NCBI GenBank assembly: GCA_022510805.1
Contig: JAFLSS010000011.1
Location: forward strand, 1 to 44,912
Length of the DNA stretch: 44,912 nt
DNA from: Akkermansiaceae bacterium
GTDB taxonomy: Bacteria > Verrucomicrobiota > Verrucomicrobiia > Verrucomicrobiales > Akkermansiaceae
Direction: 5' to 3'
Part shown: positions 1 through 6,871 of the stretch, piece after piece
How positions within the stretch are numbered: position 1 is the stretch's first letter
Layout of the letters: each line of letters starts with the position of its first letter
Program-made: the position numbers and the translations under genes
The notes under the pieces: generated by a model
The model's input: only the letters and a program-made list of their open reading frames with translations
Told to the model about the DNA's origin: nothing
The model's database searches: none

Positions 1-109
1 CTTAATCTCCATTCTTTTTCTTTCTTGTCGCTTTTTTCCTTGCAATTCACACGCCCGGCGGCAGAAAGCGCCGCCACCCGGGCGCCGAGGCCCCGGGGAA
101 GGCGCAGGC

Positions 110-952
110 TCATGAAGCCCGCTTTCGGCGGCCGGCAGACTCCACCCACACATAGCCCAGATAGGCGGCATACAGCCCCACCATCAGGCAAAAGAGCAAC
201 ACCCGCTCCCACGAGAGAAGCAGCCGGGAGAGCAAGCTCACCGGCGGGGGAGGTGCCGGAGGCGGCTGCGGCAGCTCTGCCGGCGGGGGCGGCGGCGCCT
301 CGGTCGGCAGTGATTGCGCAATGCGCAGCAGGTCCTCCCATGATTCGTGGTGCATCACACTCACCTTATCCTTACGGGCTTGCGCCTCAGCGTGCCCCTG
401 ATCCGCCGCGCGGGAATACCACTCCAGCGCCTTCTGAGAATCCCGCGTCACCCCGGAGCCTTCCTCATATGCCAGCCCCAGATAATACTGCGCCTCCGCC
501 AAGCCCAACCCGGCCGCACAGCGAAACCACAGCACGGCCTCCGCCTTGTTCTCCGCCACACCTCGCCCCTCCATCCGCAGCAGCCCCATGCCCAGCATCC
601 CCTCCTCATCCCCCTGAGCTGCCGCCGCGCGGAACCATTTTTCCGCCGTTTCATAATCCTCCCATGTGGCGTCCTCTAGCTCCACATACAGCTTTGCCAG
701 CCCGCACTGCGCCCGAGGGTGACCGCTGATGGCCGCCTGGCGATACCAGCGCACCGCCTCCTCCATATCCACCGGGGCGCCGGCCGTGCCTGTCTGGTAT
801 GCCCGAGCCAAAAGATACTGCGCCTCTGCGTCGCCCTGCATGGCATCCATTTGAAGGTCAACAAATTCCGGCACATAATCCGATGCCTCATCAGCGGCGC
901 CTACATAGCCGATGAGTAGGATCAGGAACAGGATGACGGCGCGCAGTCGCAT
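110..952 (-). CDS. Exported Sel1-repeat protein with C-terminal membrane anchor
   Basis: A 280-residue protein. Residues 1-19 form a signal peptide or N-terminal membrane helix ending near GYVGA-A. Several Sel1-like (SLR) repeats follow from about residue 33 to 200, with the usual GDAEAQYLLARAY and WYRQAA pattern. A proline-rich stretch (about 215-238) leads to a hydrophobic helix at about 250-270 and a basic tail (GRRKRAS). Sel1 repeats are alpha/alpha solenoids that scaffold protein complexes, so this is probably a tethered periplasmic or envelope scaffold; the partner is unknown. The ATG is preceded by AAGGAG only two bases away, too close for an ordinary ribosome site. The start is better explained by a promoter whose -10 box ends 8 bp upstream. 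It is separated from the tRNA by a 490-bp non-coding stretch. A related Sel1 protein lies at 11600-13144. Confidence 0.85.
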   Translation of the reverse strand: MRLRAVILFLILLIGYVGAADEASDYVPEFVDLQMDAMQGDAEAQYLLARAYQTGTAGAPVDMEEAVRWYRQAAISGHPRAQCGLAKLYVELEDATWEDYETAEKWFRAAAAQGDEEGMLGMGLLRMEGRGVAENKAEAVLWFRCAAGLGLAEAQYYLGLAYEEGSGVTRDSQKALEWYSRAADQGHAEAQARKDKVSVMHHESWEDLLRIAQSLPTEAPPPPPAELPQPPPAPPPPVSLLSRLLLSWERVLLFCLMVGLYAAYLGYVWVESAGRRKRAS

Positions 953-1442
953 CGCTCCTTATTCAACACTATTCCGATACGAAAAGCAAGCGGAAATTTG
1001 GAGTCCGGCGGCTTGTCGCCGCAGAAAGCGCGCCCTCCGCCGGGCTGCCTCTGCCGCCCCCTGCCCGCGCTTATTGGCGGTGCATGTATCAGCTTTACTC
1101 TATGCGCATTAAGCCAAGGGGAAGCCCCGCATCCGCAGGAGACGGCAGGGATTGTAGGCGGAGGGCGCGCAGGCAGAGGCGCTCCTCATCTGCATGTCAT
1201 TTTTCGTTGCTCAGCAAAGCCTCGCGCAGCTCACACAAGATACCCTCTTTTTCCTCCGCAGAGGAGACGGCGGCCAAACAGGAGCGCGCATCGCACACAA
1301 AAGCCCTGTCAACGCGCCATTGCATCACCCCAGATCCAAACGCAGAGCTGCCGGGCGCCCCGCCCCTGCCGGAGCACGGAATGGGGTCAACGGGAAAGGC
1401 GGAGGCGAGCGAACAGCTTGGCCTCCGGAACAGAGGGGGGAG
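953..1442. other. 490-bp intergenic stretch with nested inverted repeats; candidate structured RNA
   Basis: No convincing gene. The notable content is a perfect 14-bp inverted repeat, GCGCGCCCTCCGCC at 1028-1041 and its complement at 1157-1170. Inside it are a second pair (CCCTGCC at 1059-1065 with GGCAGGG at 1144-1150), TTGGC/GCCAA at about 1074 and 1114, and a GGGG-AAG-CCCC hairpin at about 1119-1129. Together they could fold into a 143-nt rod with internal loops. I could not match it to 6S, SRP, tmRNA or RNase P by eye. Neither strand has a strong promoter or T-run terminator, so it may be an RNA gene, an mRNA element or a degenerate repeat. Confidence 0.35.
961..989 (-). promoter_or_regulatory. 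Possible promoter of the Sel1 gene
   Basis: On the minus strand TTGCTT, 17 bp, TTGAAT, then 8 bp to the ATG. The boxes match the sigma-70 consensus only modestly, but the geometry is the same as the stronger leaderless-type promoters elsewhere in the window. Confidence 0.35.
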
Positions 1443-1516
1443 CACTCCGGCCGCGATTCGAACGCGGGACCCACAGCTTAGAAGGCTGTTGCTCTATCCA
1501 ACTGAGCTACCGGAGC
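1443..1516 (-). tRNA. tRNA-Arg, anticodon UCU
   Basis: Read on the minus strand it folds as a full cloverleaf. The acceptor stem is GCTCCGG paired with CCGGAGT (first pair G-U), and the D arm is GCTC/GAGC. The anticodon arm is ACAGC-CTTCTAA-GCTGT with anticodon TCT. The variable loop has five bases, and the T arm is CCGCG-TTCGAAT-CGCGG. The discriminator is G, and the 3' CCA is not encoded (CT follows). It reads AGA and AGG codons. It lies 45 bp downstream of ybeY on the same strand. Confidence 0.97.
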
Positions 1517-1561
1517 GTGAAATCGTGGAGATAGTAGCAGGAGAGCACAGACTTGGCAAGC

Positions 1562-2008
1562 CTAATTTTGCGGGAAAAAGCGGGAAACGAGGGGTTCTTG
1601 CACGGCAAACAGGGCGGCGCGCTGCTCCGGCGTGGCGTCGAGATACCCGTGCAAGTGCACGAGGCCGTGCACCATGTAGCGAAACAGCTCCTCCTCGCGG
1701 TTGAGGCCGTGCCGGGCGGCGTAGGTGGCGGCGGTATCACAGCTCACGAGGATTTCCCCGTAGGGGAAGGTGATGACATCAGTCGCGGTGGGGTCGTTCA
1801 AAAAATCCGCATGCACACGCGCGATCGTGGGGTCATCCACGATGGATATTTCCACCTGATCAAGCCCTGAGAGCACATGCGCCGGGCCCGGGGGCTGCTG
1901 CAGCAGCTCCGGCAGCAGCGCGCGCAACGCCGCCGCCCAGGAGTCCGCAAGCGCGGGACTCAGCCACGCGGCATCGGCGTGCATGAAGATATCAATCATC
2001 GGCAGCAT
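1562..2008 (-). CDS. ybeY: Endoribonuclease YbeY (16S rRNA maturation)
   Basis: A 148-residue YbeY-family metal-dependent RNase, known from other bacteria to act in 16S rRNA 3'-end maturation and ribosome quality control. The signature is the zinc-binding helix: H114-G-L-V-H118-L-H-G-Y-L-D124. The first two histidine ligands are present, but the third, normally His in HGxLHLxGYDH, is Asp here. Some other phyla such as Bacteroidota also appear to have Asp there, so it need not mean loss of activity. Upstream is the family motif around TATDVITFPYGE (about 74-85). The gene overlaps the end of tadA by 17 bp, suggesting co-transcription. A second in-frame ATG three codons downstream (1999) is an alternative start. 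Confidence 0.92.
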   Translation of the reverse strand: MLPMIDIFMHADAAWLSPALADSWAAALRALLPELLQQPPGPAHVLSGLDQVEISIVDDPTIARVHADFLNDPTATDVITFPYGEILVSCDTAATYAARHGLNREEELFRYMVHGLVHLHGYLDATPEQRAALFAVQEPLVSRFFPQN

Positions 2009-2498
2009 CGGCAGATTTGGCTAGGCGTTTCCGGCGCTTGGCCTCCTCACGCGCCGACTGAAAAAAGCTGCGGAACTGCGCCAGGCACTCCTCCCCCAGC
2101 ACCCCGCCCTGCACCGGGCATTGGTGATTGAGCGGCGGGTTGGAGTCCAGCAGGTGGATCCAGCCCCCGCACGCGCCGCCGCGGGGATCTGCCATGCCGA
2201 AGACCACGCGGCTCGGGCGGCAGTGCACCATGGCTCCGGCGCACATGGGGCAAGGCTCCTTGGTCACATACACCGTGCAGCCCTCCAAACGCCAATCGCC
2301 CACGGCAGCTTCCGCCGCCGTGAGGGCGATCATCTCGGCATGAGCCGTGGCGTCCTTGAGGCTCTCGACCTGATTCCAGCCGCGCGCGATGATGCGGCCG
2401 TCTTTCACAATGACGCAGCCGCAGGGCACCTCGCCGGCTTGGCGGGCTTTTTCAGCCTCGCGCATGGCTTGCGCCATATAGAGCTCATCCTCAGACAT
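1992..2498 (-). CDS. tadA: tRNA-specific adenosine deaminase TadA
   Basis: A 168-residue cytidine/deoxycytidylate deaminase-fold protein that converts adenosine to inosine at the wobble position of tRNA-Arg(ACG). The active-site motifs are intact: H53-A-E55 (zinc ligand and proton shuttle) and P-C83-P-M-C86 (two cysteine zinc ligands), followed by the typical GMADPRGGACGG segment. The start is set at MSEDELYMAQAM; reading further upstream gives arginine/cysteine-rich sequence that is antisense-like and overlaps the neighbouring gene. It sits 25 bp after an uncharacterised gene and overlaps ybeY, forming a small translation/tRNA gene group with the tRNA-Arg. Confidence 0.95.
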   Translation of the reverse strand: MSEDELYMAQAMREAEKARQAGEVPCGCVIVKDGRIIARGWNQVESLKDATAHAEMIALTAAEAAVGDWRLEGCTVYVTKEPCPMCAGAMVHCRPSRVVFGMADPRGGACGGWIHLLDSNPPLNHQCPVQGGVLGEECLAQFRSFFQSAREEAKRRKRLAKSADAADD

Positions 2499-2523
2499 GG
2501 GGATGCCGCAAGAGCGGGGGAAC

Positions 2524-3021
2524 TCAGCGGATGGTGATACGCGGGTCGGAATCCAGCACCTCCTGCAGCTCCACCCAGCCCTCGGGAGTCTGGTTTTGGA
2601 ACATGTGCAGGTACAGGGACACCGTGCCGGCCGGGTACTCCTCAAACAGGGCATCCACACCGGCCTTCAGCTTCTCCGAATCCAGCGTGTCGGGCAGCAC
2701 ATCCACCACGCCCTGGCCATTGTGGGCAATGCCCAGCTTGTCGAGGAAGGATACCAGCATCTTGGTGTGCTTGCGCACCAGCCAGACCTGCAGCAGGTGG
2801 TCGCCGATGGTCTCTGCCGGTTTCCAGGCGAGCATTTTCTTGAGCCACTCGCGCTGCTCAGCAGCTGTTTTCTGCTGCACATAAACAGGGCGCAGCTTTT
2901 TGAGGGCGGCGAGCTCGCGGAGGGCGGCGCGGTAGACATTGCGCTCCTGGTTCCGCAGCCAATCAAGGAAAACATTCAGCGTTTCCTCGTCGATTTTTTC
3001 GAAAATGACGTAAGACTTCAT
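2524..3021 (-). CDS. Uncharacterised 165-residue protein upstream of tadA
   Basis: I do not recognise a named domain. It is a soluble, helix-rich, charged protein with no signal peptide or membrane segment. It starts MKSYVIFEKIDEETLNVFLD and contains repeated helical segments such as ERNVYRAALRELAALKK and DSEKLKAGVDALFEE. An upstream in-frame ATG at 3108 lies inside a perfect 17-bp hairpin and upstream of a possible promoter, so I chose the ATG at 3021. The stop lies 25 bp before tadA, which suggests co-expression with tadA and ybeY, but no function can be assigned from context alone. Confidence 0.75.
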   Translation of the reverse strand: MKSYVIFEKIDEETLNVFLDWLRNQERNVYRAALRELAALKKLRPVYVQQKTAAEQREWLKKMLAWKPAETIGDHLLQVWLVRKHTKMLVSFLDKLGIAHNGQGVVDVLPDTLDSEKLKAGVDALFEEYPAGTVSLYLHMFQNQTPEGWVELQEVLDSDPRITIR

Positions 3022-3035
3022 AAGTTGTGCTGAGG

Positions 3036-3064
3036 AGTAAAGCACAAAACCCTCGACTTGTCGA
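3036..3064 (-). promoter_or_regulatory. Possible promoter for the 165-residue protein/tadA/ybeY group
   Basis: Minus-strand TCGACA, 17-bp spacer, TTTACT, 14 bp before the ATG at 3021. The -35 box lies in a short palindrome (CTCGACTTGTCGAG). Moderate consensus match. Confidence 0.4.
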
Positions 3065-3086
3065 GACAATTTGACGAGAGATGGCA

Positions 3087-3129
3087 CGATTTGCGAATGG
3101 CGAGGCAAAAAATCGCCATTCGCAAATCG
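3087..3129 (-). terminator. Perfect 17-bp hairpin between hdeD-like gene and the next gene
   Basis: CGATTTGCGAATGGCGA at 3087-3103 pairs perfectly with its complement at 3113-3129 across a 9-base loop (GGCAAAAAA on the plus strand). It starts 14 bp after the stop of the HdeD-like gene, so it probably ends that transcript. It has no T-run after the stem; the T6 is in the loop instead, so factor-dependent termination, mRNA stabilisation or a dispersed repeat are alternatives. Confidence 0.45.
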
Positions 3130-3142
3130 GGGAGCGGGGGGC

Positions 3143-3709
3143 TCAGAGCGCCTCTTGCCCCTGGCGCCGGGGAGCGAGCGCGAGGAAGAGGAGAGTCCAG
3201 CCGGAGAAGATCATCTCCACCGCGATGATGGTGCCCAGAAGCCAGAAGGAGCTCTCAGGCCAGCCCCATGTCACCACGGCGCCGAGGATGATGGAAACAA
3301 TCGCATTGAAAAAGCGCCATGCACTCCCCTGCTCTGACCGCAGGCTGAAGGCCACCCCCAGCCGCAGCACACCGCCTACAAGAAGGGCGATGCCGATGGC
3401 GAGCGTGATGGCGGACAGCGAGACCCCGGTGCGCATGATAAAGGCGAGGCCGAGGAAGCAGTAGATGAGGGCGGCGAGCAGGTTCCACATGCGGTAGCCC
3501 GGGCGCGTGAAAACCTGAATCAGGCGCAGCAGGGCTACGGCGAGCAGGACAAAGCCTGCCACCCACACGGCTGAAGCGCCCAGAATGTACGGGAAGCTGA
3601 GCAGGACAAAGCCTAAGATCAGCTCAGCGATGGCCAGCAAAGCCACCAGCCAGCTGCTGGAGGCGACGCGGCCCATGGGATGCAGGGAGGTATTATTATT
3701 CATCATCAT
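3143..3709 (-). CDS. HdeD-family (DUF308) integral membrane protein
   Basis: A 188-residue protein with about six hydrophobic helices spread over residues 18-180, separated by short loops with arginines (for example FTRPGYRMWN and FSLRSEQGSAWRFFNA). This matches the HdeD/DUF308 family, whose founding member is an acid-resistance membrane protein of E. coli; the molecular role is not well defined. Three consecutive ATG codons open the gene (3709, 3706, 3703) and the first overlaps the superoxide dismutase stop by 14 bp. PP2C phosphatase, SOD and this gene form a likely stress-related transcription unit ended by the hairpin at 3087-3129. Confidence 0.85.
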   Translation of the reverse strand: MMMNNNTSLHPMGRVASSSWLVALLAIAELILGFVLLSFPYILGASAVWVAGFVLLAVALLRLIQVFTRPGYRMWNLLAALIYCFLGLAFIMRTGVSLSAITLAIGIALLVGGVLRLGVAFSLRSEQGSAWRFFNAIVSIILGAVVTWGWPESSFWLLGTIIAVEMIFSGWTLLFLALAPRRQGQEAL

Positions 3710-4343
3710 GGCAAATATGGGTTAATCGTTTTTCTGCTTTTTTCCAATCAATGTGCTTGAGGAAAGTGTCAATGTAGCCGGCGCGGTTGTTGTGGTAGCG
3801 CAGGTAGTAGGCGTGTTCCCACACATCGCAGGCAATGAGGGGGGCAAAGCCGGGGAGGAGGACATCTTGGTGGCGGCAGACTCCCAGCACGCACAGGCGG
3901 CGGCTCACAGGATCCACGCCAAGCACGCCCCACCCGCTTCCCTGCACGGCCAGGGTGATGGCGCGGAAGGTGGTCTCAAAGCCGGCATAGCTGCCGAATG
4001 AGTGATTGAGGGCATCTGCCAGCGCGCCGCCGGGTGTGCCGCCCGGGGCGGGGCTGAGGCTCTCCCAATACAGGCTGTGCAGGATATGCCCGCCCAGGTT
4101 AAACGCCAGCAGCTGCGCCGCAGCAGGTGCGGCCTCTGCGGCCAAGTCACCCGCAGCCACGCGGCGCAGGGTTTCGGCGGCGGCATTGGCCCCCGCCACA
4201 TAGGCGGCGTGGTGCTTGTCGTGGTGCAGCAGCACAGTGGGCGCATCCAGCACAGGCTCCAGCGCCTCAGGCGCATACGGCAGCGGCGGCAGCACATAAT
4301 GGCCATCGGCAAAGCCGCTTGTCAGACAATGGTTGCAATTCAT
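3696..4343 (-). CDS. Superoxide dismutase, Fe/Mn family
   Basis: A 215-residue cytosolic enzyme that dismutates superoxide to oxygen and hydrogen peroxide. All four metal ligands of the family are visible: H40 in LHHDKHHAAYV, H89 in GGHILHSLYW, and D173 and H177 in DVWEHAYYLRY. GSGWGVLG and the C-terminal YIDTFLKHIDW are also typical. The GGHxxHSLYW context looks closer to manganese or cambialistic forms, but metal choice cannot be read reliably. The start at MNCNHC gives a normal-length protein with an unusual Cys-His-Cys N-terminus. An upstream in-frame ATG at 4415, overlapping the PP2C stop by 10 bp, would add 24 non-family residues. Confidence 0.93.
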   Translation of the reverse strand: MNCNHCLTSGFADGHYVLPPLPYAPEALEPVLDAPTVLLHHDKHHAAYVAGANAAAETLRRVAAGDLAAEAAPAAAQLLAFNLGGHILHSLYWESLSPAPGGTPGGALADALNHSFGSYAGFETTFRAITLAVQGSGWGVLGVDPVSRRLCVLGVCRHQDVLLPGFAPLIACDVWEHAYYLRYHNNRAGYIDTFLKHIDWKKAEKRLTHICHDDE

Positions 4344-4405
4344 ACGGAGGGGTATGACCCCCTCTCTGCTGCGGCTGTTGAATACCCGGTGGGCGGGCGC
4401 CGCAA

Positions 4406-5152
4406 TCAGGGCCAATCCATGCTGAGGATGGTCACATTGTCCGCATAGGGATTCTCCTTTTGGCGGCAGGCCTCCACCAAGGCGGCGGAGAGATTGCCCT
4501 CCCGTGTGTTGAGCAGCTCACGCAGCGCCTGCGAGGGCGGTGAGGGCAGCAGCACGGCATCTGCCCCATCGGAGGAGAGGATGATGCGATCCCCCGGCAA
4601 GAGCGGATAGGGCGTGGGCGGCGCATCGACGAGGGCAATGGCCTCACCTGTCACCGCTGAGCGCAGCGCGTGCCCATGAGCCATGGCGTCCTCCTCACTC
4701 ATGGCGCCGCATTTGACAAAGTCACAGTAGATGCCGCGCATGGAGTGGTCGGCATTGAGGCGCAGGAGGCGCCCATGACGCCAGAGCGCGAGGATGGAAT
4801 CCCCCACACTCACCCACCACACCACGCCACCGCCGGCATATACGGCCAGCAGAGTCGTGCCGCCAAAGAGTGAGCGCTCAGCAAATTGGCGCCCCACCTC
4901 CTGATTGGCATAGTCGAGCGCAGCGCGCAGGCGAGCCGCCACAGAGCCGCTCGCCTGCTCAAAACCCTCCACAAACGCCTCAGCCGCCGTGCTGGATGCC
5001 AGATAACCGCAGTCATGCCCTCCCATACCATCACAGACAACTGTCAGGGTGGCGCCCGGGTAATGACGCACGGCGTAGGAATCCTCCTGCCGAGAGCGCT
5101 TGCCAATCCACTGTGTTACGCTAACATTCACACTATTTTTATCTCTTATCAC
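4406..5152 (-). CDS. PP2C-family serine/threonine protein phosphatase
   Basis: A 248-residue PPM/PP2C phosphatase, soluble, which removes phosphate from Ser/Thr using two metal ions. The metal-binding motifs are in order: KRSRQED near residues 18-24, VCDGMGGHDCG (D41 and G42), VSVGDS, NADHS, ILSSDGAD and, near the C-terminus, ADNVTILSMD. It is a minimal catalytic domain without receptor or membrane regions, like the phosphatases that partner bacterial Hanks-type kinases; no kinase lies nearby. The start shown is GTG at 5152. A second GTG at 5131 would still keep all motifs and lies 9 bp after a TAAGAG box, so the true start is uncertain by seven codons. Confidence 0.92.
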   Translation of the reverse strand: MIRDKNSVNVSVTQWIGKRSRQEDSYAVRHYPGATLTVVCDGMGGHDCGYLASSTAAEAFVEGFEQASGSVAARLRAALDYANQEVGRQFAERSLFGGTTLLAVYAGGGVVWWVSVGDSILALWRHGRLLRLNADHSMRGIYCDFVKCGAMSEEDAMAHGHALRSAVTGEAIALVDAPPTPYPLLPGDRIILSSDGADAVLLPSPPSQALRELLNTREGNLSAALVEACRQKENPYADNVTILSMDWP

Positions 5153-5204
5153 AGGCCTCTCGCCTTAGCAAGCTCAAAGTGCGGCTGCGTGTAGTAAAAT
5201 TGAC

Positions 5205-6695
5205 TTATGACCGATTTTTGAGTTGGGGGAAGAGGATGATATCGCGGATGGAGCACGCCCCTGTCAGCAGCATGCAAAGGCGGTCGATGCCGATGCCGAT
5301 GCCGCCGGCGCTGGGCATGCCGGACTCCAGAGTTTCGACAAAGTCGAAGTCGATTTTCTGCGTTTCCTCACCGGCCTGGTGCTGCAGGCGCTCCAGCTGC
5401 TCCACGGGGTCGTTCTGCTCGGAATAGCCGGGGCAGAGCTCTTGGCCATTCATCACCAGCTCAAAGACATCTACCACCTCCGGGTTTTCCGGATTGGCCT
5501 TGGCGAGGGGCACCAAATCGCGCGCGACATGGCACACAAAGAGCGGGTTGACCTGCTTTTCCTCCACGAGTTTTTCGTACACCTGCTGAGTCACGCCCAA
5601 GTCATCGAGCTCATCATTGATCTGCAGGCAGAGCGTTTCCTTGGCGCGGGTGCGGCGCTGCTCCGGCGTGAGGTCGAACCAATCCGCCCCGGCCACTTCC
5701 TTGACGAGCTCCGAGTAGTCGGCGCGGCGCCACGGGCGGGTGAGATCCACCGTCCAGCGGAGATTGCCCTCCTCATCACGCTGGTCAAACTTCAGCGTGC
5801 CGAAGACCTTTTGCGCCACGGTGGTGATCATCTCCTCCATCATATCCGCCATGGACTCGTAATCACCGCCGGCTTCATAGACCTCCAGCACGGTGAATTC
5901 CGGGTTGTGGCGGCGGTCCACACCCTCATTGCGGAAATTGCGATTCAGCTCAAAAACCTTCGGGAAACCGCCCACCATGAGGCGCTTCAGGAAGAGCTCC
6001 GGCGCGATTCGCAGCGTCACCGGCTTGCGCAAGGCATTGTAATAGGACTCAAACGGGCGGGCCGCAGCACCGCCGGCGATGTCCTGCAGCATGGGGGTCT
6101 CCACCTCCAGGAAGCCGCGGTCTGCAAGGTAGCGGCGGATCTCCTGCACGATGAGCGAGCGCTTGACAAAGCGCTCCGCGCTCTCGCTGTTGCTCATGAG
6201 GTCCAGGTGGCGGCGGCGGTAGCGCAGGTCAGCATCGGCCACGCCGTGGTATTTGTCCGGCATGGGGCGCAGGGCTTTGGAAAGCACCTTGAAACTCGCC
6301 ACGCGCACAGAGGGCTCACCGGTGCGGGTGATAAAGGTCTCACCCTCCACGCCGATCCAGTCACCCCGCTCCAAGAGCTTCCAGAGCGACCAGGCCTCCT
6401 CGCTCACGCCTTTCTGCGTGAGCATGCATTGGATGCTGCCCTGCACATCTGCCAGAGAGAAGAACTGCGTTTTACCCATGTCCCGCAAGGCGCTGATACG
6501 GCCCAGCAGGCGCACCTGCATCCCTTCAGAAAACTCCGATTTCAGTTTGGCGGGCGATGTTGTGACATCAAAGCGGCCGCCATAAGGGTTGATTCCCAGT
6601 GCGCGGATCTTTGCCACTTTCTCCCGGCGCACGGCGATCAGTTCTTCTTCCGTGGTTCCGGGGCCGACGTTTGGTGTGGTATTGGTATCCGACAT
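5205..6695 (-). CDS. lysS: Lysyl-tRNA synthetase, class II
   Basis: A 496-residue cytosolic enzyme that charges tRNA-Lys with lysine using ATP. The N-terminal OB-fold anticodon-binding domain (about 45-150) contains VRLLGRISALRDMGKTQFFS. The class II catalytic core follows with motif 1 (LADRGFLEVETPMLQ), motif 2 (FRNEGVDRRHNPEFTVLEVYE) and motif 3 (GIGIGIDRLCMLLT). The length is normal. The start MSDTNTTPN is supported by a strong promoter whose -10 box ends 9 bp upstream; longer reading would run through that promoter. It is monocistronic in appearance, with the PP2C gene 52 bp downstream. Confidence 0.97.
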   Translation of the reverse strand: MSDTNTTPNVGPGTTEEELIAVRREKVAKIRALGINPYGGRFDVTTSPAKLKSEFSEGMQVRLLGRISALRDMGKTQFFSLADVQGSIQCMLTQKGVSEEAWSLWKLLERGDWIGVEGETFITRTGEPSVRVASFKVLSKALRPMPDKYHGVADADLRYRRRHLDLMSNSESAERFVKRSLIVQEIRRYLADRGFLEVETPMLQDIAGGAAARPFESYYNALRKPVTLRIAPELFLKRLMVGGFPKVFELNRNFRNEGVDRRHNPEFTVLEVYEAGGDYESMADMMEEMITTVAQKVFGTLKFDQRDEEGNLRWTVDLTRPWRRADYSELVKEVAGADWFDLTPEQRRTRAKETLCLQINDELDDLGVTQQVYEKLVEEKQVNPLFVCHVARDLVPLAKANPENPEVVDVFELVMNGQELCPGYSEQNDPVEQLERLQHQAGEETQKIDFDFVETLESGMPSAGGIGIGIDRLCMLLTGACSIRDIILFPQLKNRS

Positions 6696-6733
6696 AACGC
6701 GCGCGTTATATGAAAAAAACAGGCATTTGTCAA
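6694..6733 (-). promoter_or_regulatory. lysS promoter overlapped by a 16-bp perfect palindrome
   Basis: Minus-strand TTGACA (6728-6733), 17 bp, TATAAC (6705-6710), then 9 bp to the ATG, so the transcript should have at most two or three leader bases. A perfect palindrome, ATAACGCG followed by CGCGTTAT, occupies 6694-6709. It spans most of the -10 box, the predicted start of transcription and two bases of the start codon, an ideal place for a repressor. Confidence 0.75.
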
Positions 6734-6832
6734 TCATAATGTGGCATCAAGCGCGCAAAAGGCGGCAGAGGAGTGACGGCGGCGGGGGGTGGGTGCGCGT
6801 TTTCTGCGCGCGCGGGTCAGCAGGTTTTCCTG

Positions 6833-6861
6833 TTGACAGAGCCGCTGCGCCCCGCTACAAT
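6833..6861 (+). promoter_or_regulatory. Promoter of the AI-2E-family gene, near-leaderless
   Basis: TTGACA at 6833-6838, a 17-bp spacer and TACAAT at 6856-6861. Ten bases separate the -10 box from the ATG at 6872, giving a predicted leader of about 3 nt. The position rules out the in-frame ATG at 6860, which lies in the -10 box. Confidence 0.8.
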
Positions 6862-6871
6862 GGGCAACAGA

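Noticed and set aside
1197..1445. An 82-codon minus-strand reading frame just past tRNA-Arg
   Set aside because: It begins in the tRNA 3' end, has no promoter of its own and no recognisable domain. The last 20 residues look protein-like, so I keep it only as a weak possibility.
5223..6713. A 496-codon open frame antisense to lysS
   Set aside because: Shadow of a GC-rich gene on the other strand. lysS has all class II motifs; the antisense product is His/Leu/Gln-rich without motifs.
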